Assembly: GCF_000209655.1 (NCBI RefSeq)
Contig: NC_015458.1
Location: 3,286,001 to 3,350,000 of the forward strand
Origin: Pusillimonas sp. T7-7
GTDB taxonomy: Bacteria; Pseudomonadota; Gammaproteobacteria; Burkholderiales; Burkholderiaceae_B
Length of the DNA: 64,000 nt
Direction: 5' to 3'
This document shows positions 30,559 to 41,670 of the stretch, one piece after another. The first letter of the stretch is position 1. Each line of letters starts with the position of its first letter. The translations under genes and the position numbers were made by a program. The notes beneath the pieces are model-generated. The model was not told the DNA's origin. It saw only the letters and a program-made list of their open reading frames with translations, and did not search any database.

Positions 30559-31292
30559 TCCGCATCCACCCGAACTTTCTTCGGGCGCCCGCGCGGCGCC
30601 GGGGTGGTTCTGCGGGTGGTGTGCGACGCCACTCGCGCCAGAAAATCCGCTTCCCCCAATACCCACTGGCCAAACAAGGCTTGCTCGATGCGCCGGCGTT
30701 GGCTGCTGGTTAAACCGTGGGCTAGACGCTCGCGGTAGTGGGCCTGGCGCGCAAAAGGGGTGTTGCCGTCCTGCCAGTAGTCGTGGTGGTCGGTCAGCAA
30801 GGTTTGCTGGGGGGCCGATAAGCCCGTGACTGGCTCGGTATACAGCCCAGCCCGCAGTCCGGTATGGGCGCCCGCCGATGACCAGGGCCAGCGTTCGGCC
30901 TTGTCCACATACTGATGTTGCACGGGCAGGGACTCAAGCCAGACCATGGCGGGCAGCACCCATTGTCCGGGTTCTATCAGTGCGCTGCGGTAGCGGCCGG
31001 TAAAGACGCGGCCATGGCGTATGGAGGCGGCTATGCGTCGACCCAGCGACTGAATCAGGCGCGCCATGCTTTGCGCGTCGTTGGGGGTGGCCAGCAGGGT
31101 GATGCGGTCGTTCAGCAGCAGCCAGGCGTGCAGGGCGATGCGGTGTTCGCGCACGTCGCGCTGCAGCCATTCCAGCAGTTGGTCCAGCTGCGCCACGGGG
31201 GTGGGTTCGTTGACGGCTGCCAGCGGGTAGGCAAATTCGGCTTGTACAAGCTGGGGAATTTGCGGGGCATATAGGCGTGGCAGTCGGGCCAT
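30540..31292 (-). CDS. RAYT-like (Y1 transposase fold) protein lacking catalytic residues
   Basis: A 250-residue relative of REP-associated tyrosine transposases. The scaffold is clear: IALHAWLLLNDRITLLATP, GRRIAASIRHGRVFTGRYRSALIEP, a MVWLESLPVQ segment and ERWPWSS. The catalytic residues are not: the usual HUH motif (NHVHLL) reads NDRITLL (residues 61-67), and the expected catalytic tyrosine in YxYIELNP is W118. The C-terminus carries PRGRPKK (residues 233-239), an AT-hook-like DNA-binding motif. I infer a DNA-binding protein derived from a transposase. It is free of frameshifts, so likely still selected. Confidence 0.8.
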   Translation of the reverse strand: MARLPRLYAPQIPQLVQAEFAYPLAAVNEPTPVAQLDQLLEWLQRDVREHRIALHAWLLLNDRITLLATPNDAQSMARLIQSLGRRIAASIRHGRVFTGRYRSALIEPGQWVLPAMVWLESLPVQHQYVDKAERWPWSSAGAHTGLRAGLYTEPVTGLSAPQQTLLTDHHDYWQDGNTPFARQAHYRERLAHGLTSSQRRRIEQALFGQWVLGEADFLARVASHTTRRTTPAPRGRPKKVRVDADQSTIA

Positions 31293-31441
31293 GGCGGCGG
31301 TTCAATAGCGTAGTTCAGTCGCGTATTCTAACGCGTGCAAGCACAACGGGAATGAACTAATCTAAGGGCTTGGGTCGATGCCGGGCACGGGCTTTGCCTG
31401 CTTGGTCGGCGTAAGCAAACAGCACACCGGAGGGTTTTACC

Positions 31442-33859
<2,418 letters not shown>

Positions 33860-33868
33860 GGACACGAC

Positions 33869-35065
33869 ATGAGTACATTGCAACAAGCCTATATCGTCGC
33901 TGCCACGCGCAGCCCCATCGGCAAGGCGCCGCGCGGCATGTTCTCGCATACCCGGCCCGACGACTTGCTGGCCACCGTAATCAAAGGCCTGCTGGCGCAA
34001 GCGCCCGGCCTGGATCCGGCCGCTATTGAAGACGCCATCGTGGGTTGCGCCATACCCGAAGGCCCGCAAGGCCTGAACGTAGGCCGTATCGGTGCGCTGC
34101 TGGCCGGCTTGCCGACTTCCGTGGCCGGCGTAACGGTGAACCGCTTTTGCGCCTCAGGCCTGACGGCTATTGCCATGGCGGCCGACCGCATACGGGTGGG
34201 CGAGGCCGATGTCATGATCGCGGCCGGCACCGAATCCATGAGCCTGGTCCCCACCATGGGCGTCAGCACCTCGTTCAGCCCTGATATTTTCACGCGTGAC
34301 GAGAACCTGGGTATCGCCTACGGCATGGGTTTGACGGCCGAGCAAGTCGCCACGCGTTGGAAAGTATCGCGCGAGGACCAGGACGCCTTTGCCCTGCAAT
34401 CGCACCAGCGTGCGCTGGCCGCGCAGCAGGCAGGCGAATTTGCCGACGAGATCCTGCCCATAGACATCGTGCGCCGCACGCCCGACCTGAATACCGGCAA
34501 GGTCAATGAACAGCACAAAACCGTCAAGCTGGACGAAGGCCCACGCGCCGACACCAGCCTGGAAGCTTTAGCCAAGCTGCGGCCGGTGTTTGCCGCGCGC
34601 GGCAGCGTCACCGCCGGCAACAGCTCGCAAATCTCCGATGGCGCGGGCGCCTTGCTGGTGGTGTCCGAGCGCGCCCTGAAGATGCACAATCTGACGCCGC
34701 TGGCGCGCTTTGTGTCGTTTGCTGTCAAAGGCGTGCCGCCCGAAATCATGGGCATAGGCCCCAAAGAAGCCATACCGCATGCACTGAAACTGGCTGGCCT
34801 GAAGCTGGATCAAATGGGCTGGATAGAACTTAATGAAGCCTTTGCCGCGCAATCGCTGGCGGTCATTCGCGACGTGGGCCTGGACCCCGCCATCGTCAAC
34901 CCCATGGGCGGCGCCATTGCATTGGGGCACCCCCTGGGCGCCACCGGCGCCATACGCGCAGCCACGGTGATTCACGGTATACGCCGGCGCAAGCTCGACT
35001 ACGGCATGCTGACCATGTGCGTAGGCACCGGCATGGGGGCGGCGGGGATCTTCGAACGGGTGTAG
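33869..35065 (+). CDS. fadA: Acetyl-CoA acyltransferase (thiolase, FadA-like)
   Basis: A 398-residue thiolase that cleaves 3-ketoacyl-CoA. The three catalytic boxes are present: the nucleophile cysteine in [12 protein letters not shown] (near C91), the histidine in [16 protein letters not shown], and the C-terminal cysteine in [13 protein letters not shown]. The length is that of the degradative class. It is coupled to the upstream dehydrogenase/hydratase gene. Confidence 0.96.
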   Translation: MSTLQQAYIVAATRSPIGKAPRGMFSHTRPDDLLATVIKGLLAQAPGLDPAAIEDAIVGCAIPEGPQGLNVGRIGALLAGLPTSVAGVTVNRFCASGLTAIAMAADRIRVGEADVMIAAGTESMSLVPTMGVSTSFSPDIFTRDENLGIAYGMGLTAEQVATRWKVSREDQDAFALQSHQRALAAQQAGEFADEILPIDIVRRTPDLNTGKVNEQHKTVKLDEGPRADTSLEALAKLRPVFAARGSVTAGNSSQISDGAGALLVVSERALKMHNLTPLARFVSFAVKGVPPEIMGIGPKEAIPHALKLAGLKLDQMGWIELNEAFAAQSLAVIRDVGLDPAIVNPMGGAIALGHPLGATGAIRAATVIHGIRRRKLDYGMLTMCVGTGMGAAGIFERV

Positions 35066-35138
35066 GTTATTGGCTCGCCCGCATTGAGCTACAGATGGCC
35101 GCTCACCTTAGGGGGAGGTGGTGTATTCTTACCAGATC

Positions 35139-35942
35139 ATGACTATTGCACTTAGCCCCAGCGGCTTGCGCTTTCAACATTGGCCCGCCAGCCAGCCGGG
35201 CCGACCCACACTGGTATTGATTCACGGCTTGTTTGGCGACTTGCAGTCCTGGCCCAGCCTCACGCCCGAAGCACTGCGCCTGGGTTTCGGGGTGCTGTGC
35301 ATAGAGCTTCCCAGCCATGGCGAAAGCCCCTCGGTTGCCACGGGTTTTGAACCCATGGTCAACGCCGTCAGCCAACTGCTCGACCATACAGCAGGCCCGC
35401 TGGTGCTGGTGGGGCACTCCATGGGGGCGGCCATTGCGGCGCGTGCGGCGTGCCGGCTTGATGCCGCACAACTGCATTCGGTGCTGCTGATATCACCGGC
35501 CGGTTGCGGGCCGGACATCAACCAGAGTTTTGTGGATGGCATGCTGGGCGCCAACGATAACCGTGCGCTGGAGCAAGAAATCGGCAAGCTGACGATGACG
35601 CCGTTTGTGCTGGATGAAGCCTACCTGGACGCTTACCGGGGCCGATTACACACGCAGCGCGGCGCGCTGGCCCGCCTGGCGGCCGACATCAGCGTCAATG
35701 GTGTCCAGCAAATCAGCATCTTGCCCGACTTGGCGCAGCTTGCCTGCCCGCTTACCGTCATTCATGGCCGCGAGGACCGCATCATTCCCTGGCATCATGC
35801 CTTGAATGCCGCACCCGAAGAGGCACTGCATATTTTGCCGGATGTAGGCCACATACCCTACGAAGAGGCGCCCACGGTGTTGCATGGGATTCTTGCGCGC
35901 ATGGGCGCAGCAACCTTTCCAGACCAGCATGAAGATAATTGA
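35139..35942 (+). CDS. Alpha/beta-fold hydrolase
   Basis: About 267 residues from ATG 35139. The triad is visible: the nucleophile elbow GHSMG near residue 93, an acid in HGREDRIIP and the histidine in DVGHIPYEE. The oxyanion segment HGLFGDLQSW follows the first strand. A GTG at 35118 or 35121 is an alternative start, because GGGAGG at 35112-35117 fits none of the starts perfectly. The gene overlaps rfbC by 14 bases. Its substrate is unknown. Confidence 0.88.
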   Translation: MTIALSPSGLRFQHWPASQPGRPTLVLIHGLFGDLQSWPSLTPEALRLGFGVLCIELPSHGESPSVATGFEPMVNAVSQLLDHTAGPLVLVGHSMGAAIAARAACRLDAAQLHSVLLISPAGCGPDINQSFVDGMLGANDNRALEQEIGKLTMTPFVLDEAYLDAYRGRLHTQRGALARLAADISVNGVQQISILPDLAQLACPLTVIHGREDRIIPWHHALNAAPEEALHILPDVGHIPYEEAPTVLHGILARMGAATFPDQHEDN

Positions 35943-36510
35943 TACGCGGTTAGCAGGCGTCAAACGCATCGAGCTGGCCGTCTTTCGTGACGATCGCGGC
36001 TGCTTTCTGGAAAGCTACCAACAAGAGCGTTATGCGCAAGCCCTAGGTGACGCTGTGCGCTTCGTGCAAGACAACTGCAGCCACTCACACCGGGGCGTAT
36101 TACGCGGCCTGCATTATCAGGTAGAGCACCCGCAGGGTAAATTAGTGCGCGTGGCGCAGGGTGAAATTTTCGACGTGGCGGTGGATCTGCGGCCAGGTTC
36201 GCCTACCTTCGGGCAATGGGAAGGGCATACACTCTCGTCCGCTCAGCTTGCATTGCCAGCAGCGGGCACGGTCTCGCACATCCAGCTTTGGATTCCGCCC
36301 GGCTTTGCGCACGGTTTTTTTACCCTGTCGGAAACCGCCATGGTCGAATACAAATGCACGGATTACTACCATCCTGGTGACGAAGCCTGCCTGCTTTGGA
36401 ATGACCCCGAGCTGGCTATTGCCTGGCCAGACGTTCAACCACGATTATCTGACAAAGACCGGGCAGGGCTTAGTTTGCGGGCTCTGCAACAGGCAGGCCG
36501 CCTGCCATGA
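35929..36510 (+). CDS. rfbC: dTDP-4-dehydrorhamnose 3,5-epimerase RfbC
   Basis: Third step of dTDP-L-rhamnose synthesis. The 193-residue cupin-type epimerase starts MKIIDTRLAG and holds the family motifs FVQDNCSHSHRGVLRGLHYQ (catalytic His), VDLRPGSPTFGQW and WIPPGFAHGFFTLSE. The start lies inside the end of the hydrolase gene; the 15 extra upstream codons of the open frame belong to the hydrolase region. Its stop overlaps the rfbD ATG by four bases. Confidence 0.96.
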   Translation: MKIIDTRLAGVKRIELAVFRDDRGCFLESYQQERYAQALGDAVRFVQDNCSHSHRGVLRGLHYQVEHPQGKLVRVAQGEIFDVAVDLRPGSPTFGQWEGHTLSSAQLALPAAGTVSHIQLWIPPGFAHGFFTLSETAMVEYKCTDYYHPGDEACLLWNDPELAIAWPDVQPRLSDKDRAGLSLRALQQAGRLP

Positions 36511-37430
36511 AGGTATTGTTGACTGGGGCGGATGGCCAGTTGGGGCGCTGCCTGCAAGACCGCTGCCCCGCGCATTGGCGCCTGCTTGCCTTGAACCGTT
36601 CCAGGCTGGATATTACCGACTCGCAGGCGGTGTCGCGGCGCGTGGCCCTTGAGCAACCGGATTGGATTATTAATGCCGCTGCCTACACGGCGGTTGATCA
36701 GGCTGAAGGCGATGCTGAGCAAGCATTTTCGGTCAACGTAAAGGGTGCGGCGCACTTGGCCGAAGCAGCCGGCAGGGCAGGCGCGCGCTTGCTGCACGTG
36801 TCTACCGACTATGTATTCGACGGACAGCTGCGCCGGCCCTATACCGAGCAGGACGCTGCCCGGCCTCTGAATGAATACGGGCGCAGCAAACTATTGGGTG
36901 AGCGCGCTGTACTGCAGAGCCTGTCGCAAGCGCTGGTGCTTAGAACATCCGGTGTCTACAGCGAGTATGGGAATAACTTCGTCAAGACCATGCTGCGCCT
37001 GGCAGCGGCCGCAGGCAAAGAGGTTGCCCCGACCAAGCCGGAAAATGCAGCAGGTCAGCCAAGTAATGCTGCCGTGTTGCGCATCGTGGCAGACCAGCAT
37101 ATTTGCCCCACCTACGCCGGCGATCTGGCCGATGCTGTGATTGACCTGATGGCATGTAGCCCGCCCGCCTCGGGTCTGTACCACTATTGCGGGGCCATGC
37201 AGCTATCTTGGCATGAATTCGCCCAGCATATTTTTGACTGCGCGCAGCGGCAGGACGCCAGCTTTTCCATGCCCCCTCTGCAAGCTATATCCGCAAGTGA
37301 TTATTCAGCGCCGGCACAGCGGCCAGCCTATTCCGTTCTGGCTTGTGAAAAAATAAAGGGCTTGGGTATATGGCCCAAGCCCTTATTTGTATCGTTATCG
37401 CCGGTGATCAAAGCCTTGCTGGCCAAGTGA
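36507..37430 (+). CDS. rfbD: dTDP-4-dehydrorhamnose reductase RfbD
   Basis: Last step of dTDP-L-rhamnose synthesis, NADPH-dependent. The 307-residue extended SDR has GADGQLGRCLQ at the N-terminus, NAAAYTAVDQAE, and the active-site pair in YGRSKLLGE. The C-terminal 20-30 residues (LGIWPKPLFVSLSPVIKALLAK) are coded partly by a strong DNA hairpin at 37351-37388. The frame is coupled to rfbC by an ATGA overlap and is convergent with pgi. Confidence 0.95.
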   Translation: MKVLLTGADGQLGRCLQDRCPAHWRLLALNRSRLDITDSQAVSRRVALEQPDWIINAAAYTAVDQAEGDAEQAFSVNVKGAAHLAEAAGRAGARLLHVSTDYVFDGQLRRPYTEQDAARPLNEYGRSKLLGERAVLQSLSQALVLRTSGVYSEYGNNFVKTMLRLAAAAGKEVAPTKPENAAGQPSNAAVLRIVADQHICPTYAGDLADAVIDLMACSPPASGLYHYCGAMQLSWHEFAQHIFDCAQRQDASFSMPPLQAISASDYSAPAQRPAYSVLACEKIKGLGIWPKPLFVSLSPVIKALLAK

Positions 37431-37474
37431 TCAGCTTATATCAAGCCAGCAGGGTGCCAATGCCGGCAGCTCAA

Positions 37475-39049
37475 TCATTTGCCGCATGACTGGCCGAAGG
37501 CCTGTATCCAATGCGCCGTTGATACATCGTGTGCGTTGCCATAGAGCTTGCCCGACAATTCGGCCATGATTCCGCCGGCCAGCACCTTGCCGTATTCCAC
37601 CCCCCATTGATCAAAGGGGTTGATGCCCCAGATCAGGCCTTGCACGAATACCTTGTGCTCGTAGAGCGCCAGCAAGGCGCCCAGTGTATAGGGCGTAAGC
37701 TGTGGCAGCACGATCAAGCTTGATGGCCGCCCGCCGGCATGCGCCCGGTGCCGCGCCAGCCATTCGGCCTGCTGCTGCGATACGCCAGCATCCAGGCATT
37801 CTTGCAGGGCGGCCTCGTAGCTCTTGCCGTTAAGCAAGGCTTCGCGCTGGGCCAGGCAATTGGCCAGCAAAATCTTATGGTGTTTGGACCAGCCATGGTC
37901 TGCCTGTTGGCACACAATAAAATCTACCGGCGCGCCGTCGCTGCCCTGGTGCAGCCACTGAAAGAAAGTGTGCTGTGCGTCGGTGCCTGGCATGCCCCAT
38001 ATGGCCGGCCCCGTGGCCACACCTACCGGCTCGCCATCCAGATTTACCGATTTGCCCAGCGACTCCATTTCCAATTGCTGCAAATACGGCACCAGGTTCG
38101 ACAGACGGAAATCATAAGGAGCGATGTTCAGCGAACCATAGCCCAGTACGCTGCGGTTCACCACGCCGGCCAAAGCCATTTGTACCGGTGCGTTCTGCTC
38201 GATCGGCGCGTTTGCAAAATGGCTGTCCATAGCGGTTGCGCCTGCCAGCATGCCGGCCACTACGTCCATCTTTACGGCCAGCGCCGTCGTCAGGCTAACT
38301 GCGGACCACAGCGAGAAACGGCCGCCGACCCAGTCCCACAACTTGAAAATATGCGTGTCGGGTACGCCCCATGCCTGGGCGGTTTCCGGTCTGGCCGTAA
38401 TCGCAACTACCTGTTTATAAGGATTTTCCACGCCCGCCGCCTGCAGCCATTCAAGTGCGCGCTGCCCATTTTGCATGGTCTCGACCGTAGTGAACGATTT
38501 GGAGGCCAGCACAATTAGTGTGTCGTGCGGGTCCAGGCCCGCCAAGCCGCCCTGTATGGCGTGGCCGTCGATATTGGCCACGAAATGCACTTGACGCCAA
38601 GTGCCAGCGTAGCCGAAGGCGCCGACGGCCAGCCGAACGCCCCAGTCGCTGCCGCCTATGCCTATGTGCACAATGTTGCGCCAGCGGCGCTCGGAATCGG
38701 CCAGGCGCACGAACGCATTCAAGCGCTGGCGCTCGGCGGCGATTTCTTGATTGGGGGCGGGCGCGCGCAGCGCCGTATGCCAGGCGGCACGATTTTCGGT
38801 GATATTGACGATGCCGCCCGTCAGCAAGCGCTCGCGCATTTGCGTAAAGTCGCGCGCATTGAGCAGCGCCTGGGCAGCGTCGGTTAGTGCCGGGGAATTG
38901 GCCTGACCGCTGATGTCCAAATCAATGCCTGCGGCTTGAATAAGACGCAGCTCGTTGGCTTGTATGGGGGCTTTACGGGCGGCAGCTTCAAAGGCCGCCC
39001 ATTCGGGTAGGCTGGTTAATGCACAAGACACGGTGTTCCTTGTGGGCAA
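37475..39049 (-). CDS. pgi: Glucose-6-phosphate isomerase Pgi
   Basis: Interconverts glucose 6-phosphate and fructose 6-phosphate, linking glycolysis to the mannose and glucose nucleotides used by the nearby polysaccharide genes. The 524-residue protein has IGIGGSDWGVRLAV, ASKSFTTVETMQN, the WVGGRFSLWSAVSL region and the C-terminal catalytic KHHKIL and QWGVEYGKVLA segments. Slightly shorter than E. coli Pgi but intact. Confidence 0.96.
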   Translation of the reverse strand: MPTRNTVSCALTSLPEWAAFEAAARKAPIQANELRLIQAAGIDLDISGQANSPALTDAAQALLNARDFTQMRERLLTGGIVNITENRAAWHTALRAPAPNQEIAAERQRLNAFVRLADSERRWRNIVHIGIGGSDWGVRLAVGAFGYAGTWRQVHFVANIDGHAIQGGLAGLDPHDTLIVLASKSFTTVETMQNGQRALEWLQAAGVENPYKQVVAITARPETAQAWGVPDTHIFKLWDWVGGRFSLWSAVSLTTALAVKMDVVAGMLAGATAMDSHFANAPIEQNAPVQMALAGVVNRSVLGYGSLNIAPYDFRLSNLVPYLQQLEMESLGKSVNLDGEPVGVATGPAIWGMPGTDAQHTFFQWLHQGSDGAPVDFIVCQQADHGWSKHHKILLANCLAQREALLNGKSYEAALQECLDAGVSQQQAEWLARHRAHAGGRPSSLIVLPQLTPYTLGALLALYEHKVFVQGLIWGINPFDQWGVEYGKVLAGGIMAELSGKLYGNAHDVSTAHWIQAFGQSCGK

Positions 39050-39102
39050 GACTATCGGTAAACCGATTGTAATGCCAGAAACACCGCTGCCTTGTCAGCC
39101 GC

Positions 39103-39360
39103 TTAGCGGCGGCGCTGGCTGGGGCCGCCAGGTGCGCGGCCAGCAATATGGCGGAAAGTAATACGGCCTTTGCTCAGGTCGTAAGGCGACATTTCCAAAG
39201 AGACCTTGTCGCCGGCCAGAATACGAATGTGGTGCTTGCGCATTTTGCCACCGGTGTAAGCGACCACGGGGTGACCGTTATCGAGCGTTACACGGAAGCG
39301 GGAGTCGGGCAATACTTCAGTAACGAGTCCGCCCATTTCAATCAATTCTTCTTTAGCCAT
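39103..39360 (-). CDS. infA: Translation initiation factor IF-1
   Basis: An OB-fold protein of 85 residues that starts [11 protein letters not shown], with [18 protein letters not shown], the RNA-binding [29 protein letters not shown] and [16 protein letters not shown]. The basic C-terminal tail is longer than in E. coli IF-1 (72 residues), a form I associate with betaproteobacterial infA copies. AGGAACC lies just upstream of the ATG. Confidence 0.95.
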   Translation of the reverse strand: MAKEELIEMGGLVTEVLPDSRFRVTLDNGHPVVAYTGGKMRKHHIRILAGDKVSLEMSPYDLSKGRITFRHIAGRAPGGPSQRRR

Positions 39361-39687
39361 GTAGGGTTCCTGTAAATATTAACAAAAAGCACCCAAGTGT
39401 CGGACTCGCGCTGCGTAGCATCCGGCAAACCGCGTGTGGCAGTTGAATAATGGACAGGTGCTTCGTGACGCCAAAAGGCGTTTGGTGCTGCGTTCCGGGG
39501 TGGGAACGATGGGTTGCAGGCGCTAGGTGGGGGTCGTGTTACGGCTGTTTTGTTGACAACGCCTGCGTTTAACCCTCATATGGTAACACAAGTACTTGTG
39601 TTATAGGGCTTTTTTTCTACGTGCGCACAAACGGCAAAGAACTGATAACCTTCAGGGTTAACCCGGCACCCCCTTCAAGCCCTTTGC
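39361..39687. other. 327-base gene-free interval between infA and the EamA gene
   Basis: This divergent intergenic region has no convincing open frame. It must hold the infA promoter on the minus strand and the transporter promoter on the plus strand. Its main feature is the perfect 20-bp palindrome listed separately. A weak G-rich stretch (39496-39538) and the short inverted element gacgccaaaaggcgtt were also seen, without a clear role. Confidence 0.6.
39584..39603. promoter_or_regulatory. Perfect 20-bp palindrome, possible operator
   Basis: taacacaagt followed by acttgtgtta is a full palindrome with no spacer. A run of T (39611-39617) lies shortly after it on the plus strand. As there is no upstream plus-strand gene to terminate, an operator for the transporter gene that begins 85 bases downstream, or for infA, is more likely than a terminator. 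Confidence 0.55.
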
Positions 39688-40581
39688 ATGAACTCTTTTA
39701 AAACGCAGTTGTTGCTGATTGGCACCATGGCCATGTGGGGTTTGAATATATCCGCCATCAAAGTGCTGACGGGCGCCATGCACCCCATGCTGGTGGCCAG
39801 CTTGCGCATGGCGATTGCTGCGGTGGTGATCAACATCACGCTGTTCTGGCTCAAGCCGCCGATTATTCTGGGTAAAGTGCCCTGGGCGCAGTGGGGGCGC
39901 TTTGTGCTGTGCGCCGTGCTGATGGTGTATGCCAACCAAATCTTCTTCACCTACGGCATGGTGGGCGCTACGGCCACCAACTCGTCCTTGATCATGGCGC
40001 TTAGCCCACTGGTGGCTTCAGTGCTGGCCGCCATTATTTTTCGCGAAACGCTGACCCGCATTCGTCTGTTGGGTATTGCCTTGGGTTTTGGCGGTGTGTT
40101 TGCCGTGGTGATCAGCGGCGAAAATGCGTCTTTGGCCGCAACCAGCTGGGGCGACGCGCTGATATTCTGTGCCATGTTCAGCTTTGTGGCCGGCGGTGTA
40201 GTCATACAGAGCCTGGCTCGGCAGTTCCATGCCTTGTTCATCAGCAGCTTCATCTACACCGTGGGCGCCGTACTGCTTTGCATACACATGCTGCTGGACG
40301 ATTCCGTGATTCTTAATTCAGAAACGCTGCTGGCCAATGGTTTGTGGCCCTGGCTGCTCTTGGCCTTTGCCGGCATCGTGCCCACGGCCCTGTGCAACAT
40401 GCTGTGGAACAGGGCTATTGCCGAGCTGGGCGTGGCGCGCACATCCGTCTTTCAGTACTGGATCCCTGTTTTTGGCGTGACTTTCGCCCTGCTCTGGCTG
40501 GGCGAACCCTTCACCTTGTGGCATGTATTGGGCTTGGTGGGCATATTGCTGGGCACTTACCTGGGTACGCGACGGGCGTAA
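39688..40581 (+). CDS. EamA/DMT-family transporter
   Basis: A 297-residue inner-membrane protein with about ten hydrophobic segments in two EamA repeats (first starting [17 protein letters not shown], second near [19 protein letters not shown]). It ends near [17 protein letters not shown], typical of drug/metabolite exporters of the RhaT/YdcZ-like superfamily. No substrate can be named. Its 3' end overlaps rfbB by 25 bases in convergent orientation. Confidence 0.9.
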   Translation: MNSFKTQLLLIGTMAMWGLNISAIKVLTGAMHPMLVASLRMAIAAVVINITLFWLKPPIILGKVPWAQWGRFVLCAVLMVYANQIFFTYGMVGATATNSSLIMALSPLVASVLAAIIFRETLTRIRLLGIALGFGGVFAVVISGENASLAATSWGDALIFCAMFSFVAGGVVIQSLARQFHALFISSFIYTVGAVLLCIHMLLDDSVILNSETLLANGLWPWLLLAFAGIVPTALCNMLWNRAIAELGVARTSVFQYWIPVFGVTFALLWLGEPFTLWHVLGLVGILLGTYLGTRRA

Positions 40582-41579
40582 TCCAAATACCACTGCACCG
40601 TCTTACGCAGCCCTGACTCAAAGGTTTCCTGCGGCGTCCAACCCAGTTCGCGGTGAATCTTGCCGGCGTCGATGGCGTAGCGCATATCGTGGCCAGGGCG
40701 GTCCTTCACAAACTTGATGAGCTCGTCGTAACGGCCAACACCCGCAGGCTTTGCGGGGGCCAGCTCTTCCAGCAGGGCGCAGATAGCCCGAACCACGTCG
40801 ATATTGCGCTTTTCGTTGCGGCCGCCCACGTTATAGGTTTCCCCCACCACCCCTTCGGAAAGTATTTGGTACAAGGCGCGGGCGTGGTCTTCCACATACA
40901 GCCAGTCGCGCACATGTTGGCCCTGACCATATACGGGCAGCGGCTTGCCTTCAAGCGCATTCAAAATCATCAATGGAATAAGCTTTTCCGGATATTGCCA
41001 AGGGCCATGGTTGTTTGAGCTATGGCTAACCACCACCGGTAAGCCGTAAGTACGGTTCCACGCCCGCACCAAGTGGTCAGAACCGGCCTTGCTGGCGGAA
41101 TAGGGTGAGCTGGGAGCATAGGGCGTGGCTTCCGTAAACCGCCCCTGCGGCCCCGCCAGGTCGCCGTAGACCTCGTCGGTAGACACATGGTGAAAGCGAA
41201 AGCCAGCTTTTGCTGCTGAACCCAGCGCCGACCAGTGTTGGCGCGCCACTTCCAGCAGGGTATAGGTGCCAACAATATTGGTTTGAATGAAAGCCGCCGG
41301 GCCATCGATGGATCGATCCACATGCGATTCAGCCGCCAGGTGCACGACAGCATCGGGTTGGTACTGCTCAAAGATGTGGCCCAAATCTGCACGGTTACAG
41401 ATATCGGCGTGTTCAAAGGCGTAGCGGTTGCTGCTCGAAACAGATGTGAGCGATTGCAGGTTGCCCGCGTAGGTGAGTTTGTCTATGTTGACAACAAAGT
41501 CACCTGTGTTACCAATAATATGGCGGATCAATGTGGAGCCAATAAACCCCGCACCGCCGGTCACCAAAATTTTCTTCAT
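40557..41579 (-). CDS. rfbB: dTDP-glucose 4,6-dehydratase RfbB
   Basis: Second step of dTDP-L-rhamnose synthesis, 340 residues from [15 protein letters not shown]. The catalytic pair is in [12 protein letters not shown], with STDEVYGD and the sugar-binding [14 protein letters not shown]. The frame runs 26 codons further upstream, but the glycine-rich NAD motif must be near the N-terminus, so 41579 is the start. It is separated from rfbCD by pgi, infA and the EamA gene and points the other way. rfbA, the thymidylyltransferase, is not in the window. Confidence 0.96.
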   Translation of the reverse strand: MKKILVTGGAGFIGSTLIRHIIGNTGDFVVNIDKLTYAGNLQSLTSVSSSNRYAFEHADICNRADLGHIFEQYQPDAVVHLAAESHVDRSIDGPAAFIQTNIVGTYTLLEVARQHWSALGSAAKAGFRFHHVSTDEVYGDLAGPQGRFTEATPYAPSSPYSASKAGSDHLVRAWNRTYGLPVVVSHSSNNHGPWQYPEKLIPLMILNALEGKPLPVYGQGQHVRDWLYVEDHARALYQILSEGVVGETYNVGGRNEKRNIDVVRAICALLEELAPAKPAGVGRYDELIKFVKDRPGHDMRYAIDAGKIHRELGWTPQETFESGLRKTVQWYLDYARRVPR

Positions 41580-41626
41580 GTGTGGTCTTGAAAGCTTTCT
41601 ACCTGAAGCCTTCCGACAGGAACGCT

Positions 41627-41632
41627 TATAAT
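41627..41632 (+). promoter_or_regulatory. Putative -10 element upstream of the O-antigen ligase gene
   Basis: A perfect TATAAT lies in the 91-base interval between the divergent rfbB and ligase genes, 39 bases before the ATG at 41671. The expected -35 position is poor (about tgaagc), so the promoter may need an activator. Confidence 0.35.
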
Positions 41633-41670
41633 CGCTATCTTCCCACAAATAGATCATTATTTTCTTTTAT

